The notes under the pieces were generated by a model. That model did no database searches, was not told the origin of the DNA, and was given only the letters and a program-made list of their open reading frames with translations. A program made the translations under genes and the position numbers. DNA of 64,000 nucleotides. Source: an uncultured Eubacteriales bacterium (GTDB lineage Bacteria; Bacillota; Clostridia; Peptostreptococcales; Anaerovoracaceae). The stretch is taken from assembly GCA_910583765.1 (NCBI GenBank), contig CAJTYS010000006.1, positions 1-64,000 on the forward strand, written 5' to 3'. Below are positions 27,963 to 36,979 of this stretch, in pieces; position 1 is the first letter of the stretch; each line of letters opens with the position of its first letter.

Positions 27963-27996
27963 GATTTCATACATTGGTTCAAAGGAGGGATGCTGG

Positions 27997-28386
27997 ATGA
28001 CGATCACGGAAGTCAGCCAAGAGTTGGGATTATCCGCGGACACGCTGCGGTATTACGAGAGGATTGGCCTTATATTGCCCATCAAGCGCAATGAAAGTGG
28101 CAGGCGGGATTATTCAAAAGGAGACTGCGAGTGGATCCATTTTGTACGCTGTATGCGGACCGCGGGGCTTTCTATCGAATCCCTGGCGGAGTATGTCGCG
28201 CTGGTTCGGAAAGGTGAGGAAACCGCTCCTGTCAGGAAAGAGCTTTTACTGCGGCAGCGAAAAGCGCTGGAAGAAAAGATACAGGAGATGCGGCAGATGC
28301 TGGAATACCTCAACTGCAAGATCGATCACTATGAAGCGCATATCCTGCCTAGGGAAGAAGAACTGCGGAAAAAACAGGGGGAATAG
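27997..28386 (+). CDS. MerR-family transcriptional regulator
   Basis: A 129-residue regulator: N-terminal HTH (TITEVSQELGLSADTLRYYERIGLI) and a dimerising coiled coil (LRQRKALEEKIQEMRQMLEYL). The C-terminal effector part has one Cys (in the NCKID stretch) and no clear metal-binding motif, so an organic or redox signal is more likely than a metal. The ATG at 27997 has AAAGGAGG upstream. It is followed by the aldo/keto reductase, its probable target. Confidence 0.9.
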   Translation: MTITEVSQELGLSADTLRYYERIGLILPIKRNESGRRDYSKGDCEWIHFVRCMRTAGLSIESLAEYVALVRKGEETAPVRKELLLRQRKALEEKIQEMRQMLEYLNCKIDHYEAHILPREEELRKKQGE

Positions 28387-28426
28387 GTTTGTACGTGTTA
28401 GGATCATAAAAACAGGAGGGTGAAAG

Positions 28427-29545
28427 ATGGCATACTTAGGAGAAGAAATCAGGAAATTAGGGTTCGGGTTGATGCGGCTTCCGCAGGAAGACAAGAAAAT
28501 CGATATCCAGCAGACGAAAAGAATGGTGGATCTTTTCCTGGAAGCGGGCTTCACATATTTTGACACAGCATGGGCATATGAAGGGAGTGAGGACGCAATC
28601 CGGCAGGCGCTAGTGGAACGGTATCCAAGGGAGAGATTTCAGCTGGCTACGAAAAACGCGGCATGGATCAACTGCAAGACCAGGGAAGAAGCCATTGCCC
28701 AGTTCGATACGTCTTTAAAGCAAACAGGAGCAGGATATTTTGATTTTTATCTGCTGCACAATCTGGGCGAGAGCCGCACGCAGGTCTTTGATGATTACGG
28801 CATGTGGGATTGGATCCAGGAGAAAAAACAAGAAGGCCGGATCAAGCACGCGGGCTTTTCCTTCCACTCCACTGCTGATGAGTTAGAAGCGATCCTGGCT
28901 GCTCATCCAGAAATGGAATTCGTGCAGCTGCAGATCAACTATGGAGACTGGGAAAATCCAGCGGTTCAGTCAAAGGCTTGCTATGAAGTGGCTAGAAAGC
29001 ATGGAAAGCCAGTGATCGTCATGGAACCAGTGAAAGGCGGCATGCTGGCTACGCCGCCAAAGAATGTGGAAGCTGTGTTCAAGGCAGCTGACGCCAAGGC
29101 GTCCAACGCGTCCTGGGCCATTCGGTTTGCCGCTGACTTGGAGGGGATCATCACAGTCCTGTCAGGCATGAGCAGCGTGGAACAGATGGAAGACAACCTT
29201 TCTTTTATGAAGGATTTTTCCGGTCTTTCCGCAAAGGAGAAGGAAACCATTGAAAAAGCCAGGGCAGAGTTGAAGAAAGTCCCGCTGATCCCATGCACCT
29301 CATGTGATTACTGTGCCAAAGTCTGTCCAGCGGAAATTGGTATTTCCGGCTCCTTCACAGCCATGAACTATTTGACACTCTATGGAGACAAAACAGCGGC
29401 CCTGGGGCAGGAAAACTGGCTGGTGGGCGGCCATGGAAAGAAAAGGGCCGATGCATGCTCCAAATGCGGGAAATGTGAGAAAGCCTGCCCGCAGCACATT
29501 GAGATCCGCAAAGAACTGGAACAGGTTTGTAAAGACCTGTTGTAG
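28427..29545 (+). CDS. Aldo/keto reductase with C-terminal 4Fe-4S domain
   Basis: A 372-residue NADPH-dependent reductase. The TIM-barrel part has LGFGLMRLP, FDTAWAYEGSE (Asp and Tyr of the active site) and TKNAAW (Lys). The C-terminal extension has CTSCDYCAKVCP and CSKCGKCEKACPQHIEIRKEL, two ferredoxin-like Cys clusters seen in a clostridial subfamily. It starts 40 bp after merR and probably shares its promoter. Its convergent neighbour ends only 6 bp away. Substrate unknown. Confidence 0.92.
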   Translation: MAYLGEEIRKLGFGLMRLPQEDKKIDIQQTKRMVDLFLEAGFTYFDTAWAYEGSEDAIRQALVERYPRERFQLATKNAAWINCKTREEAIAQFDTSLKQTGAGYFDFYLLHNLGESRTQVFDDYGMWDWIQEKKQEGRIKHAGFSFHSTADELEAILAAHPEMEFVQLQINYGDWENPAVQSKACYEVARKHGKPVIVMEPVKGGMLATPPKNVEAVFKAADAKASNASWAIRFAADLEGIITVLSGMSSVEQMEDNLSFMKDFSGLSAKEKETIEKARAELKKVPLIPCTSCDYCAKVCPAEIGISGSFTAMNYLTLYGDKTAALGQENWLVGGHGKKRADACSKCGKCEKACPQHIEIRKELEQVCKDLL

Positions 29546-29551
29546 ACCAGC

Positions 29552-31615
29552 TCAGCCGCGGAAGGCAGATAGATCAATTTGATACTTGTCCAGCTTTCGA
29601 TACAAGGTCCTGATGTTCATATCCAGGGCCTTGCTTGCTTTTGTCACGTTTCCGGCTGTCTTTTCCAGAGCAGAAAGGATCAGGGCCTTTTCATGCTCTT
29701 TGAGGTTCAGCTGCTTTTGCGGCATCACAGGGAGATTACCCTTTGCAGGAGAGGCCATGTCCTCTGTTAAGACAGACAAAGCAGGAGCTGCCTGGCGCAC
29801 CAACTCGTCTGGCAGCAGGTCCGCGGTGATGATGCCGTCCTTTTCCGTCAGATTAATGGCTCGCTCAATGACGTTTTCCAGCTGCCTCACGTTTCCTGGC
29901 CAAGAATAGGTTTCCAGGATCGAGAACACTTCTGGCACAATGGTGATGTTCTGCTTTTTCTCACGATTATAAGTATCGACAAAATGCTTTGTCAGCAAAC
30001 GAATGTCTGACGGACCTCGTTCTGCCAGAGAAGGTGTGTTGATGGTGAACACATTGAGCCTGTAGTACAAGTCTTTGCGAAAGGTCTTGTCATCAATGGA
30101 TTGGAGCAGATTTTGGTTGGTGGCGGCGATAATGCGGATGTTAATGGGCTTTGGATAGCGGCCGCCGATGCGGACCACTTCCTTTGTCTGAATGACTCGC
30201 AGGAGCGTGGCCTGGATGTCTAAAGGCATGTCACCGATCTCATCTAGGAATATGGTTCCGCCGTTTGCCATTTCAAACTTTCCCGGACGGCCATTTTTGT
30301 CAGCGCCAGTAAAGGTTCCTTTTTCATAGCCAAAGAGTTCGCTTTCCACTAGGCTGTTGGGAATGGAGGCGCAGTTGATGGCCACAAAAGGACCGCTGGC
30401 CACGGAACTGCCGTTATGAATGGCCTGTGCCACTAGCTCTTTCCCAGTGCCGCTCTCTCCACAGATCAGCACGTTGGAATCCCGCATAGCTGCTTTTTTG
30501 CAGGCATTGATCATCTTTTTCACAGGGTCGGAGCTGCCGACAATGCTGCTAAAGGTGTAATGGGCATTAAAGCCTCCCACGTTTTTCACAAGAGTGTTGA
30601 TCAGCTCTGTCTCGTTGAAACGGAGCAGGGTTCCGGTAATGTTTTTTTGGTTGTCTTTGATGAACTGAACGGACACTCGGAACCGTTTCGGCGGATCAGA
30701 GGAATGGACCAGGCTGATAGTGGCTTCTTCGTTATAGCGTTCTCGCTTGAAAAAAGCATGAGAATTGTCACAAGGGATATTGTCATCAATGGTGATGAAG
30801 CTGAGTATGTTTTTCCCAATGACCTGCTCATAAGGCAGACCCAGCATGTCCAGGGCATGACGGTTGACCTGGGATATGCGGTAAGTGGGAGTCAGGAGAA
30901 ATAGCCCAGAAGTCATGTTTTCGATGATCGCGTTGCGCTGGGCGCTGATCTGCTCAATGTTTTTAATGGCTTGTGTCAGCTTGATTTCTTTGGAAATGCT
31001 GTCAGCCGCGGACATGACCATGCCCAGGGTGTGGGGATGGGCGTTGTCCTTTAACAGGGTCACATTGATGACTCCAATGATGTTATTGTTGCTGTCCAGG
31101 ATCGGTGAACCGGAGCAGGTATAGATCTTGTGCTTTTTACAGTAATGCTCGTTTCCCCAGATCTGCAGAGGCGTTTTCAGGTGAGCTGCGGTCCCGATGG
31201 CGTTAGTGCCGGCCACGGATTCATGACGGCAGGCTCCCAGCACTAGATTGGATAGCTTTTGTCCGCCGCTGATGATCTCATCGTCACCAATGTAATCCAA
31301 CAGATACCCTTCTGGGTCCGTGAAGAGAATATAAGCGCCCGTGCCGCTGATCATGGAATACAGCCGCTCCATATAAGGGTGGACGATCTCAATCAGGCTC
31401 ATGTTATTGTTGACCTTTAAATTCAGCGCGTCAGGTGACAAGATCTCACTGACAGTGCGGAAAGGGTTGACATTCGCGGCCCTGGAACGTTTCCAAGACT
31501 CCAGAACTTGGGGCCGGATAAAGGAATAATCGTGGTCTTCATTATTGATAAAGTGTTCCCAGGCTGTTTGCAGCTGGTTTTGGTAGGACTCTGAATTAGG
31601 ATGTTGATAATTCAT
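29552..31615 (-). CDS. Sigma-54-dependent transcriptional activator (AcoR/DhaR-like)
   Basis: A 687-residue enhancer-binding protein: an N-terminal sensory region resembling the GAF-like part of AcoR/DhaR (LESWKRSRAANVNP, ACRHESVAGTNAIGTA), a PAS domain (about 235-345), the AAA+ domain with GESGTGKE (Walker A), ELFGYEKGTFTGA (sigma-54 loop) and GGTIFLDEIGDMP (Walker B), and a Fis-type HTH (ALEKTAGNVTKASKALDMNIRTLYRKL). It is divergent from the glycyl-radical activase, 163 bp away. No clear -24/-12 promoter was seen in that gap, so its regulon may lie elsewhere. Confidence 0.93.
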   Translation of the reverse strand: MNYQHPNSESYQNQLQTAWEHFINNEDHDYSFIRPQVLESWKRSRAANVNPFRTVSEILSPDALNLKVNNNMSLIEIVHPYMERLYSMISGTGAYILFTDPEGYLLDYIGDDEIISGGQKLSNLVLGACRHESVAGTNAIGTAAHLKTPLQIWGNEHYCKKHKIYTCSGSPILDSNNNIIGVINVTLLKDNAHPHTLGMVMSAADSISKEIKLTQAIKNIEQISAQRNAIIENMTSGLFLLTPTYRISQVNRHALDMLGLPYEQVIGKNILSFITIDDNIPCDNSHAFFKRERYNEEATISLVHSSDPPKRFRVSVQFIKDNQKNITGTLLRFNETELINTLVKNVGGFNAHYTFSSIVGSSDPVKKMINACKKAAMRDSNVLICGESGTGKELVAQAIHNGSSVASGPFVAINCASIPNSLVESELFGYEKGTFTGADKNGRPGKFEMANGGTIFLDEIGDMPLDIQATLLRVIQTKEVVRIGGRYPKPINIRIIAATNQNLLQSIDDKTFRKDLYYRLNVFTINTPSLAERGPSDIRLLTKHFVDTYNREKKQNITIVPEVFSILETYSWPGNVRQLENVIERAINLTEKDGIITADLLPDELVRQAAPALSVLTEDMASPAKGNLPVMPQKQLNLKEHEKALILSALEKTAGNVTKASKALDMNIRTLYRKLDKYQIDLSAFRG

Positions 31616-31641
31616 GCGCGCACCTCACAAAATGGATTGTC

Positions 31642-31669
31642 ATAGTACATATGATATACCATATGACAA
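31642..31669 (-). promoter_or_regulatory. Promoter of the sigma-54 activator with a palindrome in its spacer
   Basis: On the minus strand, TTGTCA (31669-31664), a 16-bp spacer and TACTAT (31647-31642). The spacer contains the palindrome CATATG-N6-CATATG (31648-31665), a possible autoregulatory operator. Confidence 0.5.
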
Positions 31670-31712
31670 AAAGACACAAGATGATTTTTCCGTGAAATTG
31701 CTGCTCCAGGCA

Positions 31713-31741
31713 TTGTAAGCGGCCTTGGGATTTGTTATGAT
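31713..31741 (+). promoter_or_regulatory. Promoter of the glycyl-radical activase
   Basis: TTGTAA (31713-31718), a 17-bp spacer and TATGAT (31736-31741) lie just upstream of the coding start at 31779. Confidence 0.55.
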
Positions 31742-31778
31742 AAATGAAACTATGACGCAAGAAAGGAAGATGAGAGAG

Positions 31779-32747
31779 ATGCCCCAGGAAGGGATCATAT
31801 TCAATGTGCAGCGCTATACGATCCACGATGGACCGGGGATCCGCACAGAACTGTTTTTAAAGGGCTGTCCCCTGGGCTGCAGGTGGTGCGGGAATCCGGA
31901 GAGCCAGGCCGCGGACATAGAGCCAGGCGTGTATTCCGCAAAGTGCATTGGCAAAGACAAATGCGGCTGCTGCGTGTCCGCGTGTCCATCAGGAAGTTTA
32001 AAGTTTGAAGAGGAAAAGCTGGTTTCCATTGACAGAGATCAGTGTGTCAATTGCATGAAATGCGCAGATGCGTGCCCAGCAGACGCAGTGAAGGCTTGGG
32101 GCAGGAAAATGACAGTGGATCAGGCCATGGACGTCATCCTGCGGGACATCGCGTATTATCGGGATTCTCAGGGCGGCGTGACTGTTTCTGGAGGAGAGCC
32201 CTTGACGCAGGCGGATTTCGTGGAGGCGCTGTTTGCACGCTGTCAAAAAGAACAGATCCATACTTGCCTGGAATCCACCTTTTGTATGGGCTGGGACATC
32301 GTAGAAAAAGGGATCCGGCACGCAGATCTGCTGATCACGGACATCAAGCACATGGACCCGGAGGTCCACCGAAAACATACGGGCGTTTCCAATGAACTGA
32401 TTTTGGAAAACCTGCAGCGATTAGTCCAGCAGGGGAAAGAAATGATCGTTCGTATCCCAGTGATACCAGGCGTGAACGATGACATGGGAAACATGGAAGC
32501 CACAGCGGACTTTATCTTGGAAAAGCTGGGGAACCAGGTGAAACAGCTGCAGCTCCTTAGATTCATGCGGCTGGGAGAGGAAAAGTACGCATCTTTAGGG
32601 CTCCCATATCACATGAGGGACATAGAGATCGACCAGGACCAGTTCAACGAACAGATCAAAGACTGGGTGGAATATTTCAACAATAGAGGCATCTGCTGCG
32701 TGGCTGGAACCGCGGCTGGAAATCATCATAGCGGCGCGAAATCGTGA
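31779..32747 (+). CDS. Glycyl-radical enzyme activating protein (radical SAM)
   Basis: A 322-residue radical-SAM activase. It shows YTIHDGPGIRTELFLKGCPL, the CPLGCRWC cluster motif, an inserted two-cluster ferredoxin domain (CGCCVSACPSG, CVNCMKCADACPADA) and VTVSGGEPLTQ. Activases with this insert serve diol dehydratase, hydroxyphenylacetate decarboxylase and related enzymes. No glycyl-radical enzyme gene lies beside it. The ATG at 31779 is chosen because upstream in-frame ATGs lie on top of the promoter or have poor ribosome sites; 31770 remains possible. Confidence 0.9.
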   Translation: MPQEGIIFNVQRYTIHDGPGIRTELFLKGCPLGCRWCGNPESQAADIEPGVYSAKCIGKDKCGCCVSACPSGSLKFEEEKLVSIDRDQCVNCMKCADACPADAVKAWGRKMTVDQAMDVILRDIAYYRDSQGGVTVSGGEPLTQADFVEALFARCQKEQIHTCLESTFCMGWDIVEKGIRHADLLITDIKHMDPEVHRKHTGVSNELILENLQRLVQQGKEMIVRIPVIPGVNDDMGNMEATADFILEKLGNQVKQLQLLRFMRLGEEKYASLGLPYHMRDIEIDQDQFNEQIKDWVEYFNNRGICCVAGTAAGNHHSGAKS

Positions 32748-32863
32748 GCGGCAAGTAGCCCGGCGGAGCAGGTCATTTTGTCATGAGTCACCCAAAGCTG
32801 CTGAACATGGGCAAGAGACGCGTCAATGGAGCGGGATCATCTTTTTAAATGGAGGGAAAGAAC

Positions 32864-33148
32864 ATGTTAGTATTGAACGTATATTACAAAACCAAGCCCG
32901 GAAAACGGGAGGAATTCTACAAGGCCGTGGCAGAGTCCGGCGTGGCGGAGGCTTCCAGGCAAGAAGCCGGCAATATCAGGTATGAATACTTCCGAGCGGC
33001 AGAGGATTCGGATTTGATGCTTTTGATCGAGCATTGGAAGGATCAAGAGGCCTTTGATTTTCATATCCAGCAGCCCCATTTCAAAGAATTGGGCCGCATC
33101 AAGGAAACTTACGTGGCTGACACGGATATCATGAGATTTGAAGGATAG
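32864..33148 (+). CDS. Antibiotic-biosynthesis-monooxygenase (ABM)-fold protein
   Basis: A 94-residue ferredoxin-like-fold protein of the ABM/quinol monooxygenase (YgiN-like) family, with KPGKREEFYKAVAE, NIRYEYFRAAED and WKDQEAFDFHIQQPHFKEL. Members of this fold act on quinones, haem or small aromatic compounds. The ATG at 32864 is behind GGAGGG. It is followed 4 bp later by an unrelated AAA/nuclease-type gene. Confidence 0.85.
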   Translation: MLVLNVYYKTKPGKREEFYKAVAESGVAEASRQEAGNIRYEYFRAAEDSDLMLLIEHWKDQEAFDFHIQQPHFKELGRIKETYVADTDIMRFEG

Positions 33149-33152
33149 ACAG

Positions 33153-34736
33153 ATGGGCATGTTTTTGAACAGTGGGACGCCGGCGCTGAATTATCGGGAA
33201 ATCGCCGCGGATCCCTTTTTTGTGGACAAGACGAAACTGCTGGAAGAGCTGCTGCCCTTTGTGAATCGGATCAACAAATACCTGTGTTTCACCAGGCCCC
33301 GCAGGTTCGGCAAAAGCGTCATGGCCAACATGGTGGCCACGTATTTTGGAAAAACAAGCCATAGCCGAGAGCTTTTCGATGAACTGGATATCGCCAGTTG
33401 GGATGGGTACCCAGAGCATTTGAATCAATATGACGTGATTTACGTTGATTTCAGCAGGGTGCCCAAGGAACGGGGAGATTATCAGCTTTATATCAAACGT
33501 GTGGAAGATGGGATTTCTCAGGATCTTGGAGAAGCCTTTCCAGAGCTGAACGTCCGCGGTGACATGGCTTTGTGGGATATTTTAGAGCAAAGCGGGAAAA
33601 AATTCATCTTTGTCCTGGATGAGTGGGACGCCGTGTTCCATATGCGGTTCATGACACAAGCGGACAAGGACGATTATCTTTTGTTCCTGAAAAATCTGTT
33701 AAAGGATAAGCCTTATGTGGCGTTGGCCTATATGACGGGCGTATTGCCCATTGCCAAGTATTCCAGTGGTTCGGAGCTGAATATGTTCGCAGAATTCAAT
33801 ATTATGGAGCATGAACGGTTCAGCAATTATTTTGGCTTTTCTGATGAAGAGGTCGATGCGCTATTTCATATTTATTTAGAACAGACAAAATCACCGAGAA
33901 TCACCAGAGAGGAACTGCGGATTTGGTATGATGGGTACTATGCAGCGACAGGAAAACGGTTATATAATCCCCGTTCCATCGTCAGCGCGCTGTCCTTAGG
34001 TGAGCTGGCAAGCTATTGGACCAGTTCTGGCCCTTATGATGAGATTTTCTATTATATCAAAGAAAACGCAGCGCAGGTGAGAGATGACATTGCTTTGATG
34101 GTAGCGGGGGAACGGATCCCATCGAAAGCAAGAGAGTACGCTGCCACAGCGCAGGAGTTAGAAACAAAGGACCAGATCTATTCGGCCATGGTGGTTTATG
34201 GGCTGCTAACTTATTACGAGGGTGAGGTATTCATCCCTAACAAAGAGTTAATGGATAAATTCAACGATCTGCTGCTGGAAAAGAAGGAAATGGGGTATGT
34301 GCACCAATTGGCCGGAAAATCGAGAGCCATGCTGCAGGCTACCTTGGCGGGTGACACGGACACAATGGCGGAAATCATGGATTTCGCCCATAACACGGAA
34401 AGCCCAATCCTGCAGTACAACAGCGAAGTGGAACTGGCGGCAGTAGTCAATCTGACATATCTCGCGGCCCGTGACGATTATCGGGTGGTCAGGGAGGAAA
34501 AAGCAGGGAAAGGCTTTGCGGACTTTCTATTTTATCCCTACAAGCCGGACAGGGATTGCGTTGCGTTAGAACTGAAAGTAAATGCGCTGCCAGAGGAAGC
34601 CATCTTGCAGATCAGGCAAAAGGGTTACGCATTGAATTTCACAAAGGATGCCAGATATACTGGCAGGATCCTGCTGGTGGGGATCGGGTATGACACGAAA
34701 AGCAAATCTCATCAGTGCAGGGTCGAGGTTTTATGA
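33153..34736 (+). CDS. AAA-ATPase-like / PD-(D/E)XK nuclease-family protein
   Basis: A 527-residue protein with an N-terminal AAA-ATPase-like domain (PF09820 type: PALNYREI, FVDKTKLL, the Walker A variant RPRRFGKS, Walker B FVLDEWD) and a C-terminal PD-(D/E)XK domain (GFADFLFYPYKPDRDC, ALELKVN). Such proteins occur in many copies in anaerobic Firmicutes and Bacteroidetes, and their function is unknown; defence or DNA maintenance has been suggested. The ATG at 33153 is preceded by AAGGAT; a TTG 15 bp upstream would overlap the ABM gene. Confidence 0.88.
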   Translation: MGMFLNSGTPALNYREIAADPFFVDKTKLLEELLPFVNRINKYLCFTRPRRFGKSVMANMVATYFGKTSHSRELFDELDIASWDGYPEHLNQYDVIYVDFSRVPKERGDYQLYIKRVEDGISQDLGEAFPELNVRGDMALWDILEQSGKKFIFVLDEWDAVFHMRFMTQADKDDYLLFLKNLLKDKPYVALAYMTGVLPIAKYSSGSELNMFAEFNIMEHERFSNYFGFSDEEVDALFHIYLEQTKSPRITREELRIWYDGYYAATGKRLYNPRSIVSALSLGELASYWTSSGPYDEIFYYIKENAAQVRDDIALMVAGERIPSKAREYAATAQELETKDQIYSAMVVYGLLTYYEGEVFIPNKELMDKFNDLLLEKKEMGYVHQLAGKSRAMLQATLAGDTDTMAEIMDFAHNTESPILQYNSEVELAAVVNLTYLAARDDYRVVREEKAGKGFADFLFYPYKPDRDCVALELKVNALPEEAILQIRQKGYALNFTKDARYTGRILLVGIGYDTKSKSHQCRVEVL

Positions 34737-34812
34737 GTTCATTTTAGAAAATTACGAGACTCGCAAAAATCTAAAATGGGTCCATCATCCCATGTGTTGG
34801 ACAAAAAATAGA

Positions 34813-34863
34813 CCTTCAAAACAAGGCGCTGACTCCCAAGAGCGTGGCGTTGTTTTTGAAGGT
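34813..34863. terminator. Long hairpin terminator after the AAA/nuclease gene
   Basis: ACCTTCAAAACAA near 34813 pairs with TTGTTTTTGAAGGT near 34863, with one or two mismatches. It sits in the 204-bp gap between two convergent genes; nothing else was seen there. Confidence 0.65.
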
Positions 34864-34940
34864 TTATCTCTTTTTGTCTTTTTGCCGTGCTTGTTCAGCT
34901 GCGAGCCCGCCATATGGACCACGCCCGGTATCGCCTGTGC

Positions 34941-35213
34941 CTAGTCGTTATCGTGGCGCGGGTGAGTTTCCACAATAGAGATGGCTTCCATGATCGCCGC
35001 CAGCACATCAGTAGAAGCCTGCACCCGCATATTGTCAATCCGAGTGATCAGATTGCCTTTCAGAGTCGAAGCGTAGTGAGGCGTTAATTTATTCAGGGCA
35101 AGGGCCTTGATATCGGCGCGGCACAATTCACAAGAGCACACGCCCGCATTTTTGATACACTTATCCAGATGCTCTTCTACGAGACTTTCCATAACATTGC
35201 AAACGTCAGACAT
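34941..35213 (-). CDS. ComFB-family protein
   Basis: A 90-residue protein of the late-competence ComFB family: N-terminal NVMESLVEEHLDKCIKNA, a Cys cluster CSCELCRADIKALALNKL, and PHYASTLKG. Some ComFB-domain proteins bind cyclic di-GMP, and the Cys set may hold zinc. The start is placed at MSDVCNVME, behind GGAAAGGA. It stands alone, next to gdhA. Confidence 0.85.
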   Translation of the reverse strand: MSDVCNVMESLVEEHLDKCIKNAGVCSCELCRADIKALALNKLTPHYASTLKGNLITRIDNMRVQASTDVLAAIMEAISIVETHPRHDND

Positions 35214-35307
35214 TTGATGGTTTCCTTTCCGATTCAATAATAGATTGATCCTGTTTTGTTCCATTGTAACACAAACCCTTTGGTTTTTCAATCACTGCCC
35301 GACATAA

Positions 35308-35337
35308 AAAAGAGGTGCTCTTACGAACACCTCTTTA
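35308..35337. terminator. Terminator of gdhA
   Basis: AAAGAGGTG and CACCTCTTT form a 9-bp stem (35309-35317 with 35328-35336) about 55 bp downstream of the gdhA stop. Confidence 0.75.
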
Positions 35338-35392
35338 ACTTTGACTTAACGTTCAAATAGTCCCTCTGCTATGTAAGATTTAAAATCTGTTT

Positions 35393-36736
35393 CTAGCAAA
35401 TGCCCTGGGCCATCATAGCGTCAGCAACCTTCAGGAATCCAGCGATGTTAGCACCAGCAACCAGGTTGTATCCAAATCCATATTCTTCAGCAGCGCTCTG
35501 GCAAGCATCGTGAATGCCAACCATGATGTCTTTCAGCTGAGCGTGAACCTGTTCTGGAGTGAAGACAGTCTTTCCAGCATTCTGTCCCATTTCGATGCAA
35601 GAGCAAGCAACTCCACCAGCGTTAGCAGCCTTGGAAGGCCCAACGATGATTCCGCCGTCCTGCATGATCTTGATCGCTTCGTTCGTGGAAGACATGTTGG
35701 AGCCTTCGCATACGAATTTAACGCCTCTGTCAACGAATGCTTTTGCGTCATCTTCTCTAATTTCGTTCTGAGTCGCACAAGGGATGTACAGATCAGCTTC
35801 AACTTCCCAAGGTTTCTTTCCAGCAACGAACTTGGAGCCAGGGAACTTGTCTGCATAAGGTGCGCAGATGTTCTTTCCGGAAGCTCTCAGTTCCAGCATG
35901 TAATCAACTTTTTCGCCGGAAACGCCAGCTTCGTCATAGATGTATCCGTCTGGACCGGAGATCGTAACGACTTTCGCACCCAGTTCGTTCAGCTTCATCG
36001 CAGTACCCCAAGAAACGTTACCAAATCCGGAGATCGCTACTTTCTTGCCTGCCAGTTTTTCGCCATTTGCTTCCAGCATGCACTGTGCATAGTAAACGAT
36101 ACCATAGCCAGTAGCTTCTGTTCTGCCGTTCAGTCCGCCCCAGGACAGACCTTTACCAGTCAGAGTACCTTCAAATCTGTTGACGATTTTCTTGTACTGT
36201 CCATACATATAACCGATTTCTCTTCCGCCAACACCCAGGTCTCCAGCAGGAACGTCTGTGGACGGTCCGATATGTCTGTATAACTCTGTAATAAATGCCT
36301 GGCAGAAACGCATAACTTCCGCATCGGATTTGCCGTTCGGGTCGAAGTTCGCTCCACCTTTACCACCACCGATAGGAAGACCAGTCAGGCTGTTCTTGAA
36401 GATCTGCTCGAAGCCCAGGAACTTGATGATTCCAGGATATACGTTTGGTGCAAATCTCAGTCCGCCTTTGTAAGGTCCGATTGCACTGTTGAACTGGTAT
36501 CTGTAGCCTTTGTTTACCTGCACTTTACCAGCATCGTCAACCCAAGTTACCTTGAAAGTGATTCCTCTTTCAGGTTCAACCAGTCTTTCGAGGATAGCAG
36601 CCTCTTCATATTCAGGGTGCTTTTCGATGACTGGAGCCAGGGAGTGCAGAACTTCTTCAACAGTCTGATGAAATTCAACTTCTCCAGGGTTGTTCGCTTT
36701 GCAATTTTCAATTACTGTTTCGATGTAATTTGACAT
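35393..36736 (-). CDS. gdhA: NADP-type glutamate dehydrogenase
   Basis: A 447-residue hexameric-type glutamate dehydrogenase that interconverts glutamate with 2-oxoglutarate and ammonia. Motifs are GPYKGGLRFAPNV, LPIGGGKGGANFDP (catalytic Lys region), PAGDLGVGGREIGYM and the Rossmann AISGFGNVSWGTA. The residue after the second Rossmann strand is Ser (TISGPDGYIYD), which fits NADP use. The start is ATG at 36736 behind GAGGAGAA. Confidence 0.96.
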   Translation of the reverse strand: MSNYIETVIENCKANNPGEVEFHQTVEEVLHSLAPVIEKHPEYEEAAILERLVEPERGITFKVTWVDDAGKVQVNKGYRYQFNSAIGPYKGGLRFAPNVYPGIIKFLGFEQIFKNSLTGLPIGGGKGGANFDPNGKSDAEVMRFCQAFITELYRHIGPSTDVPAGDLGVGGREIGYMYGQYKKIVNRFEGTLTGKGLSWGGLNGRTEATGYGIVYYAQCMLEANGEKLAGKKVAISGFGNVSWGTAMKLNELGAKVVTISGPDGYIYDEAGVSGEKVDYMLELRASGKNICAPYADKFPGSKFVAGKKPWEVEADLYIPCATQNEIREDDAKAFVDRGVKFVCEGSNMSSTNEAIKIMQDGGIIVGPSKAANAGGVACSCIEMGQNAGKTVFTPEQVHAQLKDIMVGIHDACQSAAEEYGFGYNLVAGANIAGFLKVADAMMAQGIC

Positions 36737-36794
36737 TTGATTTTCTCCTCTTCATTATATCTTCGCAATACAATATAAAGTTCTTAACATCTAA

Positions 36795-36823
36795 AATATA
36801 GCACTTTGCTAAATTATAGTCAA
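36795..36823 (-). promoter_or_regulatory. Promoter of gdhA
   Basis: On the minus strand, TTGACT (36823-36818), a 17-bp spacer and TATATT (36800-36795), about 60 bp upstream of the gdhA start. Confidence 0.7.
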
Positions 36824-36926
36824 TATAATTCCAGATTTCCTTTGAAAGTTTTAATTTTCTGAAAAGTGAGCATAAAATAGCAAAAGCGAGAATAGAGTCT
36901 TAATTATGAGAAAACAAAGAAAAACT

Positions 36927-36955
36927 TGTAAAAATCCTGAAAAAATAGCATAATG
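36927..36955 (+). promoter_or_regulatory. Promoter of the giant multidomain operon
   Basis: TTGTAA (36927-36932), a 17-bp spacer and CATAAT (36950-36955), 25 bp upstream of the start codon at 36980. Confidence 0.6.
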
Positions 36956-36979
36956 GAAGGATAGCAGGAGGTGACAAAG

